The position numbers were made by a program, and so were the translations under genes. Shown in pieces: positions 24,338 through 31,154 of a stretch of 64,000 nucleotides of DNA (position 1 is its first letter; each line of letters opens with the position of its first letter). The notes below the pieces were generated by a model that saw only the letters and a program-made list of their open reading frames with translations, was not told the origin of the DNA and made no database searches. Origin of the DNA: Lacinutrix sp. WUR7 (GTDB taxonomy: Bacteria; Bacteroidota; Bacteroidia; Flavobacteriales; Flavobacteriaceae); NCBI RefSeq assembly GCF_016864015.1, contig NZ_CP045067.1:1523001-1587000 (forward strand), in the 5' to 3' direction.

Positions 24338-24673
24338 CTATTTAAAAGTAACATGGTATTCGTTTACAATTTGAAGTTCTGTTCTAAAGGATAGTATTTT
24401 GTTTGCAAACTTTTTAGTTACTTCTGCTCTTAGTCGATCTGCGTCTTCTTTATAGTATGCGTCTAAAGCTTCTCTAGAATAACTGGTGTATTGAATAGAG
24501 TAGGTGTGTCCTTCTATTTTGTCTTCTACAAGTACTTTGGTTAGTGTGGCTTTTTCAAATTTACCAGTTCCTAATACTTGTGGAATATGTTCTTTTATCC
24601 AGATTAGCCATTCGTCATGAATTTCTTCTTCAAAATTGACTGTAACGTTATATATGTATTTTTCTTGTTGCAT
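24338..24673 (-). CDS. DUF4286 family protein
   Basis: A 111-residue cytoplasmic protein with a ferredoxin-like (dimeric alpha-beta barrel) pattern: strand YIYNVTVNFEEEIHDEWLIW, then a helix LIWIKEHIPQVLGTGKF, then TYSIQYTSYSREALDAYYKE. DUF4286 proteins are short, widely present in Bacteroidota and almost always adjacent to rsmA, which is the case here, but their activity is unknown. Three bases separate it from the GNAT gene stop, so they share a transcript. Confidence 0.85.
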   Translation of the reverse strand: MQQEKYIYNVTVNFEEEIHDEWLIWIKEHIPQVLGTGKFEKATLTKVLVEDKIEGHTYSIQYTSYSREALDAYYKEDADRLRAEVTKKFANKILSFRTELQIVNEYHVTFK

Positions 24674-24676
24674 GTG

Positions 24677-25189
24677 TTAATTTAAAGTTTTTGCAAATAA
24701 CAGAAGTTCTTTATCATCTTCAAAGGGTTTTACTCTTTTTTGATAAGATAGCCCTAATTTTTCTATTAGTTTAATGGATGCTGTGTTTGTTGGTAATGTT
24801 ATTGCTATTACTTTTTTAAGTTTAAAGGATTCTTTGGCTAATTTTAAAACGGCAAGAGAAGATTCGTGACCATACCCTTTTCCTTCGTTTTCTGGTAGCA
24901 TAGCAAAGCCAATCTCGACATCTTCTAAAGTGTCCCTTTTAATAAGTCCGCAAGTACCAATTGGTTTGTTATCTTTTTCTTTTAGCCTAAGTACATAAAA
25001 GCCAAAACCGTGGGTGCTATAGCTTTTTAGATGACTTTGGGTAATACGATTTTGAGCATCTTCTATAGATTTAACATTTCTGTCGCCAATATATTTAAGC
25101 CAATGTGGTGTGTTTACCAGTTCTAAAAAAAAGGGCGCGTCTTCTAGTGTGAATTTAGATAAGGTTAGTCGTTCTGTTTCTGCTACCAT
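24677..25189 (-). CDS. GNAT-family N-acetyltransferase (RimJ/RimL-like)
   Basis: A 170-residue acetyltransferase. The start VAETERLTLSKFTLEDAPFF and the acetyl-CoA loop FAMLPENEGKGYGHESSLAVL (about 94-114) are typical of the RimJ/RimL branch, and the C-terminal NTASIKLIEKLGLSYQKR is the usual final strand. Substrates of this branch include ribosomal-protein N-termini and small molecules; none can be chosen here. It is the gene between a TPR protein and DUF4286 in a minus-strand housekeeping run. Confidence 0.85.
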   Translation of the reverse strand: MVAETERLTLSKFTLEDAPFFLELVNTPHWLKYIGDRNVKSIEDAQNRITQSHLKSYSTHGFGFYVLRLKEKDNKPIGTCGLIKRDTLEDVEIGFAMLPENEGKGYGHESSLAVLKLAKESFKLKKVIAITLPTNTASIKLIEKLGLSYQKRVKPFEDDKELLLFAKTLN

Positions 25190-25206
25190 GATTCTTGGTT
25201 TTTAAA

Positions 25207-25258
25207 TAAGATTTCTCGACAAGCCCGCCTGCCGAATAGGAAGGCTCGAAATGACATA
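25207..25258. repeat. GC-rich intergenic fragment with imperfect hairpin
   Basis: A 52-base patch of higher GC content than its surroundings, starting GATTTCTCGACAAGCCCGCC and ending GGCTCGAAATGAC. Arms ATTTC..CGA..GCC and GGCTCGAAAT pair with bulges. It resembles fragments scattered between flavobacterial genes (recollection). Short and imperfect. Confidence 0.4.
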
Positions 25259-25263
25259 TGTTT

Positions 25264-25293
25264 CAGTCATCAGTCATCAGTCATCAGTCATCA
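25264..25293. repeat. CAGTCAT tandem repeat overlapping a stop codon
   Basis: Four perfect copies of the 7-mer CAGTCAT (25264-25291) plus two bases. Read on the minus strand it is TGACTGA-type sequence, and the last TGA is the stop codon of the TPR gene. Seven is not a multiple of three, so slippage here would not shift the protein but would change its 3' flank. Confidence 0.85.
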
Positions 25294-27060
25294 ATTTATA
25301 GCATCACCACGAAGCATTCTATAATTTTTTCTAGCTTCAATAAAGTAAATACTGTCTTGATAGTTAAAGATAATTTCTTCGTACAGTTCTTTTGCTTTTT
25401 CTGGTTGCGCTAAATGATCGTTATATAATTTTGCGAGATAGAAAAGCGCATCGTCTGCAAGAATTTCTTCTTTATAATCTTTTATTATTTGTTGGTAGTT
25501 GTCGGCAGCTTTTTGATATTGTTTTTTACTTTCAAAAAGTTGTGCTTGTTTGTATAAGGCTTGATCTATTATGGTTTCGGTTTTATGCGCTTCCATAATT
25601 TTGTCTAGTATGCTAATTGCTTCTTGTGTTCTATTTTGAAAAGCTAACAAATCTGCTTTAGCATATAGTTTTAAAGCGGCTTGTGTAGAGTCTTCGTATT
25701 TGTTATCTGAAATTAGCAATTTTAAATCTAAAGCATCATTTGCTATAAGTTGTGATGTGGAAGATTTTAATATTTTTAATTGGGATTCTGCCCATTTAAA
25801 ATCGCCTTTATAATAACTTGTTTTAGCAACTTTAAAACGTGCTTCTTGTGAAATGGTACTGTTTTTTAGGCTACGCTGAATTTGTGTATAATAGATTAAA
25901 GCCTCGTTGAATTTTTCTTGAAATACTAAAATATCTGCTAGTTCTAGTTTTACTTTAGAAGCTTGATATGTGGTTAATCTTAGTTTTAAGCTTTCTTTTA
26001 AAAAGGTGGTTGCTTGTTCTGTGTCTTTTAAATTAAAAGCTAAAAAATGTGCATAAGCGACTTGTAAATCTATAGTACCAGGATGTTTGCCATAGGTTTC
26101 TAACAAGGTGGTGTATTTTTTGTTTAAATCTGCATAGTCTTTTGGTGCTGCATTTTTAGTTTCAATTTGTAAAATGTTGTTTTCTGCTTTTAGTGTAATT
26201 TCAGGGTCTTGAGCAATTTTTACAATGTATTCAAAAATTTCTATTGCAATAGCATCTTGGTTTTCGTTGGCTGCAATGGTAGCTACATTCTCTATTCGAT
26301 TTAGGCTTTCGGGATTTCTTTTAAAAATGGCTTTTTCTTGTGTAAATGCTTTGTAATATTCCTTTTGCTGAAGGAACAACCAGCTTAATAAGTTATTAAA
26401 AAGTAAGTCTGGAGTTTCTTGAATCTTTTTTAATAAGATTTTTTTTAGGATAATATTGTTCGGATTGTTTTTGTCTTCGCTTATAAACTCACTAAAAGCA
26501 CGTTTTATGGTGTTTACATAGTTTTCGTTAGACTGAATAAAATTCACATAACTATAAAACATTTTTTCTACGTTGCCTTGCTCCCCATAAATTCGTGCCA
26601 ATTGCACATTAAAATTATATTCTGGCTTAAGTAGCATTGCTTTTTTGTAGGTAATAATTGCTTGATCTAAAAGGGAGTGTTCTTCAAAAGCACGAGCAAC
26701 ATAATAGGCTGCGCTAACATCTATATCTACACTTTCAATAGCTTTGTTGTAATATGTATTTGCGTTTTCTATATCGTTTTTTAATTGATAATTATACCCA
26801 AGCTCTACTAATAAAGCGGGGTTTTTTAGTATAGAATTCTCTAATAATTCTTGTGCTTCCTCTAATTGCTCCAGTTGTTGGTGCGTTTTTACTAATTGTA
26901 TTAGGAAAACGTAATGTGCTGGATTTTTTTCGTGTATTTTTTTATAAAGGATTTGTGCTTTTTCAAACGCTCCGTTTTTAAAGTATTCTTTAGCCAAAAT
27001 CTCGTCTTGAGAAAACGCATGGAAACTAAAAAGGAAACAAATTATATATAAAAATTTCAT
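25291..27060 (-). CDS. Tetratricopeptide-repeat protein, exported
   Basis: A 589-residue protein with a Sec signal peptide (MKFLYIICFLFSFHAFSQDE) and many TPR units through its length (for example FEKAQILYKKIHEKNPAHY, ALLVELGYNYQLKNDIENAN, ALLYPSPEYNF-like helices, and a final LYNDHLAQPEKAKELYEEI near residue 545). It has no enzyme domain and no T9SS sorting tail, so it should work as a periplasmic scaffold. Orthologues sit next to serS in many flavobacteria but the role is unknown. The last codons are followed directly by the tandem CAGTCAT array. It is 3' of serS across a 407-base gap with a terminator, so it has its own promoter. Confidence 0.85.
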   Translation of the reverse strand: MKFLYIICFLFSFHAFSQDEILAKEYFKNGAFEKAQILYKKIHEKNPAHYVFLIQLVKTHQQLEQLEEAQELLENSILKNPALLVELGYNYQLKNDIENANTYYNKAIESVDIDVSAAYYVARAFEEHSLLDQAIITYKKAMLLKPEYNFNVQLARIYGEQGNVEKMFYSYVNFIQSNENYVNTIKRAFSEFISEDKNNPNNIILKKILLKKIQETPDLLFNNLLSWLFLQQKEYYKAFTQEKAIFKRNPESLNRIENVATIAANENQDAIAIEIFEYIVKIAQDPEITLKAENNILQIETKNAAPKDYADLNKKYTTLLETYGKHPGTIDLQVAYAHFLAFNLKDTEQATTFLKESLKLRLTTYQASKVKLELADILVFQEKFNEALIYYTQIQRSLKNSTISQEARFKVAKTSYYKGDFKWAESQLKILKSSTSQLIANDALDLKLLISDNKYEDSTQAALKLYAKADLLAFQNRTQEAISILDKIMEAHKTETIIDQALYKQAQLFESKKQYQKAADNYQQIIKDYKEEILADDALFYLAKLYNDHLAQPEKAKELYEEIIFNYQDSIYFIEARKNYRMLRGDAIN

Positions 27061-27467
27061 AAGGTTATAGCAAGTACTTTGGGTAAATATAAGAAATGTA
27101 ACTAGTAGATATTGTAAATAATAGGTTAAAAAAATGCCTGAAATGTTATTTCAGGCATTAACCAATCTAAATAATTGTGCTATTAATCGATGTCAATTTA
27201 ACATGATTCAAATACTTGATCGGGGCATTATTATATAGTTCTTATTATTCCTTTATATTTTTTACAAATGCATTAAACAGTAAAAAGAAGAGAAGTAGGA
27301 GCTTTTCGTTTTAAAAAGTGTTTAAGTACTTGGTTTATAAAATTCAGTTTTTTTTTTCAATTTACCATACGTAAAAGCATAAATTCGTTAAACAACGCAA
27401 TATTTTAACCTTTTATCGATAAAATTGAGAGAATTTACTACATCTTGTGCGTTTTTACAACACGGTT
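27061..27467. other. 407-base intergenic region, TPR gene to serS
   Basis: No credible ORF on either strand; the minus strand offers only peptides of four to eight codons. It contains a strong minus-strand terminator (27128-27159) lying over 300 bases past the serS stop. So either serS has a long 3' UTR or a small RNA is made between about 27160 and 27400. Apart from this, AT-rich sequence with no recognised element. Confidence 0.55.
27128..27159 (-). terminator. Intrinsic terminator, minus strand
   Basis: AATGCCTGAAAT and ATTTCAGGCATT form a perfect 12-bp stem over a GTT loop; on the minus strand seven T follow. It is 309 bases past the serS stop codon and before the TPR gene start. Confidence 0.9.
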
Positions 27468-28739
27468 TTAGTTGATTATTTTAAACCCTGTGTAAGGAAC
27501 TAATGCTTCTGGAATAACAATTCCGTCTTCGGTTTGGTAATTTTCAAGAATTCCAGCCAATACTCTTGGTAATGCTAAAGAGCTTCCGTTAAGCGTATGT
27601 GCAAGTTCATTTTTACCTTCACTATTCTTAAAACGTAATTTTAAACGGTTTGCTTGGTAGTTTTCAAAGTTAGATACACTAGAGATTTCTAACCATCTAT
27701 CTTGTGCTGTAGAAAACACTTCAAAATCATAAGTCATAGCAGAAGGAAAACCAGTATCTCCACCACAAAGTCTTAATATTCTATATGGAAGATTAAGTTC
27801 TCTTAAGATGCCTTGTACGTGCTCTATCATGCCGTTAAATGCATTATAAGAGTTGTCTGGATGTTCTACACGAATAATTTCTACTTTGTCAAATTGGTGT
27901 AGTCTATTTAATCCTCTTACGTGTGCACCATAGCTTCCTGCTTCTCTTCTGAAACAAGGCGTATAACCAGTAATACCGATTGGTAATTCACTTTCGTTTA
28001 AAATAACATCTCTAAAAATGTTTGTTCCAGGAACTTCAGCAGTAGGAATTAAGTATAAATCATCGCGAGAATCATGATACATTTGTCCTTCTTTGTCTGG
28101 TAATTGTCCAGTACCATAACAAGACGCTTCGTTTACTAAAAGAGGTAATTGGTATTCGGTATAACCAGCGTCAGTATTTTTATCTAAGAAATAGGCGATT
28201 AAAGCACGTTGTAATCTTGCTCCTTTACCTTTATAAACAGGAAATCCAGCACCAGTAATTTTGTTACCAAGCTCGAAATCGATTATGTCATATTTTTTAG
28301 CAAGTTCCCAATGCGGTAAAGCGCCATCATGTAAAGTTGGAATCTCTCCTTCTTTAAGAATTTCTTCGTTGTCTTCTTCTGAATTTCCTTTTGGTACCGA
28401 CTCATGTGGTACATTCGGAATTTTGTATAACAAGTTAGTTAAAGCTTCTGTTTTAGCGTTTAAATTCTCGCTTAATGCTTTTGAAGCTTCTTTTAATTCT
28501 GAAGTTTTCGCTTTTAAACCATTTGCTTTTTCGGCTTGACCAGATTTATATAAAGCACCAATTTCTTTAGAGATCGCGTTGGATTCTGCAAGCGTATTAT
28601 CTAATTCTGTTTGAATTTGTTTACGTTCTTCATCAAAAGTAATTACTTCTTCAATTATTTGTGTAGCATCAAAATTTCTTTTTGCTAAACGAGTAATTAC
28701 TAAGTCTTTGTTTTCTCTAATAAATGGTACTTGTAACAT
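27468..28739 (-). CDS. serS: Seryl-tRNA synthetase
   Basis: A 423-residue class II aminoacyl-tRNA synthetase. The N-terminal long coiled-coil arm (about 30-105: ERKQIQTELDNTLAES and following) grips tRNA-Ser; the catalytic domain has motif 2 (PCFRREAGSYGAHVRGLNRL near residue 262) and motif 3 (LNGSSLALPRVLAGILENYQ near residue 380). Length is normal. The gene has a -7 promoter match 45 bases upstream and is followed by a long AT-rich region with a terminator. Confidence 0.97.
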   Translation of the reverse strand: MLQVPFIRENKDLVITRLAKRNFDATQIIEEVITFDEERKQIQTELDNTLAESNAISKEIGALYKSGQAEKANGLKAKTSELKEASKALSENLNAKTEALTNLLYKIPNVPHESVPKGNSEEDNEEILKEGEIPTLHDGALPHWELAKKYDIIDFELGNKITGAGFPVYKGKGARLQRALIAYFLDKNTDAGYTEYQLPLLVNEASCYGTGQLPDKEGQMYHDSRDDLYLIPTAEVPGTNIFRDVILNESELPIGITGYTPCFRREAGSYGAHVRGLNRLHQFDKVEIIRVEHPDNSYNAFNGMIEHVQGILRELNLPYRILRLCGGDTGFPSAMTYDFEVFSTAQDRWLEISSVSNFENYQANRLKLRFKNSEGKNELAHTLNGSSLALPRVLAGILENYQTEDGIVIPEALVPYTGFKIIN

Positions 28740-28782
28740 GTTTTGTTTTTTATGTTCTGAAATGTATTCCGTAAGGGAAACA

Positions 28783-28790
28783 CAAAAATA
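28783..28790 (-). promoter_or_regulatory. Probable -7 promoter box of serS
   Basis: Minus-strand TATTTTTG matches TAnnTTTG, 44 bases upstream of the serS start. No clear -33. Confidence 0.45.
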
Positions 28791-28827
28791 AGAAATAGTT
28801 TAGATTGCGCGTTATGTTTATTTGGTA

Positions 28828-30141
28828 TTAATCTAGTTTTGAAGGTAAAATCCACTCGCTGTGTTTAAAAGCACTCCACGGAATGGAAGCGATGTCTACT
28901 TCAGAATTTATATACTTCTCATAAGGTCTTCTGTTAACACTGATATTACAGCTTATAAAAACACTAATATCTTTCCCTTTTTTAGCATATTCTTTTTTTA
29001 ATCTTTGGGCAAATTGCCACATAACGTCTGGATGTGTGCTTATTAAGCGTTTTTGCTTTTTGCTTAAATAATCATCTAGTTTAACAAATATGATTTGCTT
29101 TACTTTTTTGTCTTTGACTTTAAAGGATATGTGTGCTGTTTTAGATCTAAGCATCATGCGCCATGACATTTTATGCCCTTCTTCTGTCCAAAGCACATTG
29201 TCTTTTATAAAATGATGGCGTATTGGCAATGCAATTTGAATTATAAAATAAATAGCAAATAGGGCTACTAACGGTTTTTTAAATTTTGGTTCTATTATTT
29301 CTGCATCGTTATAAAATTCTTTTTTCTTAAAAAAGATATTTTTAATAGTTCTAGGGCTAAAAAAGAATAAGCTAAATCCTAAAGCTAAGTATGGGAAAAT
29401 ACCAACTTGAAATACAATAGAATTAAATAGGTGGAAAAATATAGAGCCAAAAAAAGCAATTTTTCGAGTAGGCTTGAAAAGTAAAAACGGAACGACTAAT
29501 CCATCATATAAAATACCACCATAAGCAAGAAAATAATGCAACCATTCTTGTTGTAAAAAGTCACCAATAATGAGGTAATGTTTTTTGCTTAACATAAACA
29601 GTTTCATAACCGTAGTGTCTAGCCAATCTGGATATATTTTTGCAAGAGAACCATAAGTGTATACAATAAACATTTGTAAAATAAAAACCCAGCTACACCA
29701 TTGAGGCATGGAGTTGCTTTTTATTTTTGGGTTTAATTTGGCGTCTACAGAATAGTATTTATTTGCTGGTAGAAATGCCATAATAGCACTTAATAATATC
29801 AATAAATAATAATGATTGTTATAGGAAGCTTTTTGCATTAGGTATGTGGTTGTCCACATTAATGTAAACATAATGGTACTAAATCTGTATTTATAACCAA
29901 TCATGATTAAGAAACCAAAAACACCCATTATTAGATAATAGAAGTACATGCCATTTCCGGGTAGTGGTTGTAACCACTCGAACCCAATAAATGTAAAGGT
30001 GAATTTAGGCTCTACAAAAACCCTAGTTACCCAACCAGTAAAAATGGCGCCTACAGACTCTAATAAGCATAGTAATCCAAAAATAATTCTAAAAACTATT
30101 AACGGACTATTATCTATATGTTTAAATAAAAACTTATTCAA
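28828..30141 (-). CDS. HTTM-domain membrane protein (vitamin-K-dependent carboxylase-like)
   Basis: A 437-residue integral membrane protein with about ten hydrophobic segments in residues 15-320 (for example IVFRIIFGLLCLLESVGAIF, YFYYLIMGVFGFLIMIGYKY, LLILLSAIMAFLP). This topology and the early F-x-x-I-D-N-S-P-L motif match the HTTM domain, related to the membrane part of gamma-glutamyl carboxylase. The C-terminal third (about 330-437) is soluble and basic. The catalytic function of bacterial HTTM proteins is not established. It overlaps the downstream end of ribF by eight bases, so the two are translationally coupled, an arrangement I know from related genomes. Confidence 0.85.
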   Translation of the reverse strand: MNKFLFKHIDNSPLIVFRIIFGLLCLLESVGAIFTGWVTRVFVEPKFTFTFIGFEWLQPLPGNGMYFYYLIMGVFGFLIMIGYKYRFSTIMFTLMWTTTYLMQKASYNNHYYLLILLSAIMAFLPANKYYSVDAKLNPKIKSNSMPQWCSWVFILQMFIVYTYGSLAKIYPDWLDTTVMKLFMLSKKHYLIIGDFLQQEWLHYFLAYGGILYDGLVVPFLLFKPTRKIAFFGSIFFHLFNSIVFQVGIFPYLALGFSLFFFSPRTIKNIFFKKKEFYNDAEIIEPKFKKPLVALFAIYFIIQIALPIRHHFIKDNVLWTEEGHKMSWRMMLRSKTAHISFKVKDKKVKQIIFVKLDDYLSKKQKRLISTHPDVMWQFAQRLKKEYAKKGKDISVFISCNISVNRRPYEKYINSEVDIASIPWSAFKHSEWILPSKLD

Positions 30142-31072
30142 TATTGTTTTGTGTTATATATTGTTTTGCAATTAATTGGTCTTGCTCTATTTGTTTTTTT
30201 AATGCTTCGAGAGACTCAAATTTTTGTTCGTCTCTAATTCTGTTTAAAATTTCTACGGTTAAAATTTCGTCGTAAATATTTTCATTAAAACTAAAGAAAT
30301 GTACTTCAATAGTTTGTTTTGTATTATCACTAATGGTTGGGTTGTTACCAATATTCATCATACCAAATAGAGTTTGGCTTTTGTATTTAGAACGAACCAC
30401 ATAAACGCCTTGCTTTGGTATTAGTTTATAATCTTCGGTGATATGTATATTAGCTGTTGGAAAGTTAATGGTTTTTCCTAAACCTTTGCCTTTGGTTACT
30501 TTTCCGTTTAGCATAAAATTATAACCTAAATAAGTATTTGCGATTTTTATATCTCCTTCCGTTAAGGCTGTTCTAATTTTTGTAGAACTTACGGATACAT
30601 CATTTATATCTTGCGCAGAAATTTCTTCCACTTCAAAATTATACGTTTCGCCAAATCTTTTTAAATCATTAATATTGGCAGATCTATTTCTGCCAAAGTG
30701 ATGATCATATCCAATAATTATTTTTTTAATATTAAGTTGTTTTACTAAAATTTCTACCACAAATTCTTCAGCAGATAGTCTTGAGAATTCTTTGGTAAAT
30801 GTTTTTATGCATAAATAATCAATACCTAGTTGGTCTAATATATGCGATCTTTCTTCAATGGTATTAATAAGCTTAATGTTTGCATCTTTTTGTAATACCA
30901 TTCTAGGGTGTGGAAAAAAGGTTAACACAACCGATTTCAAATTTTCTTGTTTAGCAGTATTCACTAAGCGCTCAATTATTTTTTGATGGCCAATATGTAC
31001 GCCGTCAAAAGTGCCAATGGTAACAATGGTTTTATGCGCATTTAGATTTTGAAAAGATTGAATTACTTCCAA
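30134..31072 (-). CDS. ribF: Bifunctional riboflavin kinase / FAD synthetase RibF
   Basis: A 312-residue enzyme that phosphorylates riboflavin to FMN and adenylylates FMN to FAD. The N-terminal nucleotidyltransferase domain has VTIGTFDGVHIGHQKII (about 17-33) and the DHHFGRNRSAN motif near residue 123; the C-terminal flavokinase domain has KGKGLGKTINFPTANI near residue 199. Length is normal. The start of translation is Met1 at 31072; a -7 promoter match lies 19 bases upstream. The gene overlaps the HTTM gene by eight bases. Confidence 0.96.
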   Translation of the reverse strand: MEVIQSFQNLNAHKTIVTIGTFDGVHIGHQKIIERLVNTAKQENLKSVVLTFFPHPRMVLQKDANIKLINTIEERSHILDQLGIDYLCIKTFTKEFSRLSAEEFVVEILVKQLNIKKIIIGYDHHFGRNRSANINDLKRFGETYNFEVEEISAQDINDVSVSSTKIRTALTEGDIKIANTYLGYNFMLNGKVTKGKGLGKTINFPTANIHITEDYKLIPKQGVYVVRSKYKSQTLFGMMNIGNNPTISDNTKQTIEVHFFSFNENIYDEILTVEILNRIRDEQKFESLEALKKQIEQDQLIAKQYITQNNIE

Positions 31073-31090
31073 TTGTATTTATGTTTTAGG

Positions 31091-31098
31091 CAAAAATA
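31091..31098 (-). promoter_or_regulatory. Probable -7 promoter box of ribF
   Basis: Minus-strand TATTTTTG matches TAnnTTTG, 19 bases upstream of the ribF start. It overlaps the T tract of the terminator that ends the upstream metalloprotease transcript, so the two signals are packed together. Confidence 0.5.
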
Positions 31099-31132
31099 AA
31101 AAAAGAGGATTGATATAGTATCAATCCTCTTT
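31095..31132 (-). terminator. Intrinsic terminator after the Zn metalloprotease gene
   Basis: AAAGAGGATTGATA and TATCAATCCTCTTT form a perfect 14-bp stem over a TAG loop; on the minus strand a run of T follows. It isolates the protease gene from ribF. Confidence 0.92.
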
Positions 31133-31154
31133 CAATAATTAGCGTATTACTGTA

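Noticed and set aside
25264-25293. CRISPR-like array
   Set aside because: The 7-bp units have no spacers; it is a plain tandem repeat.
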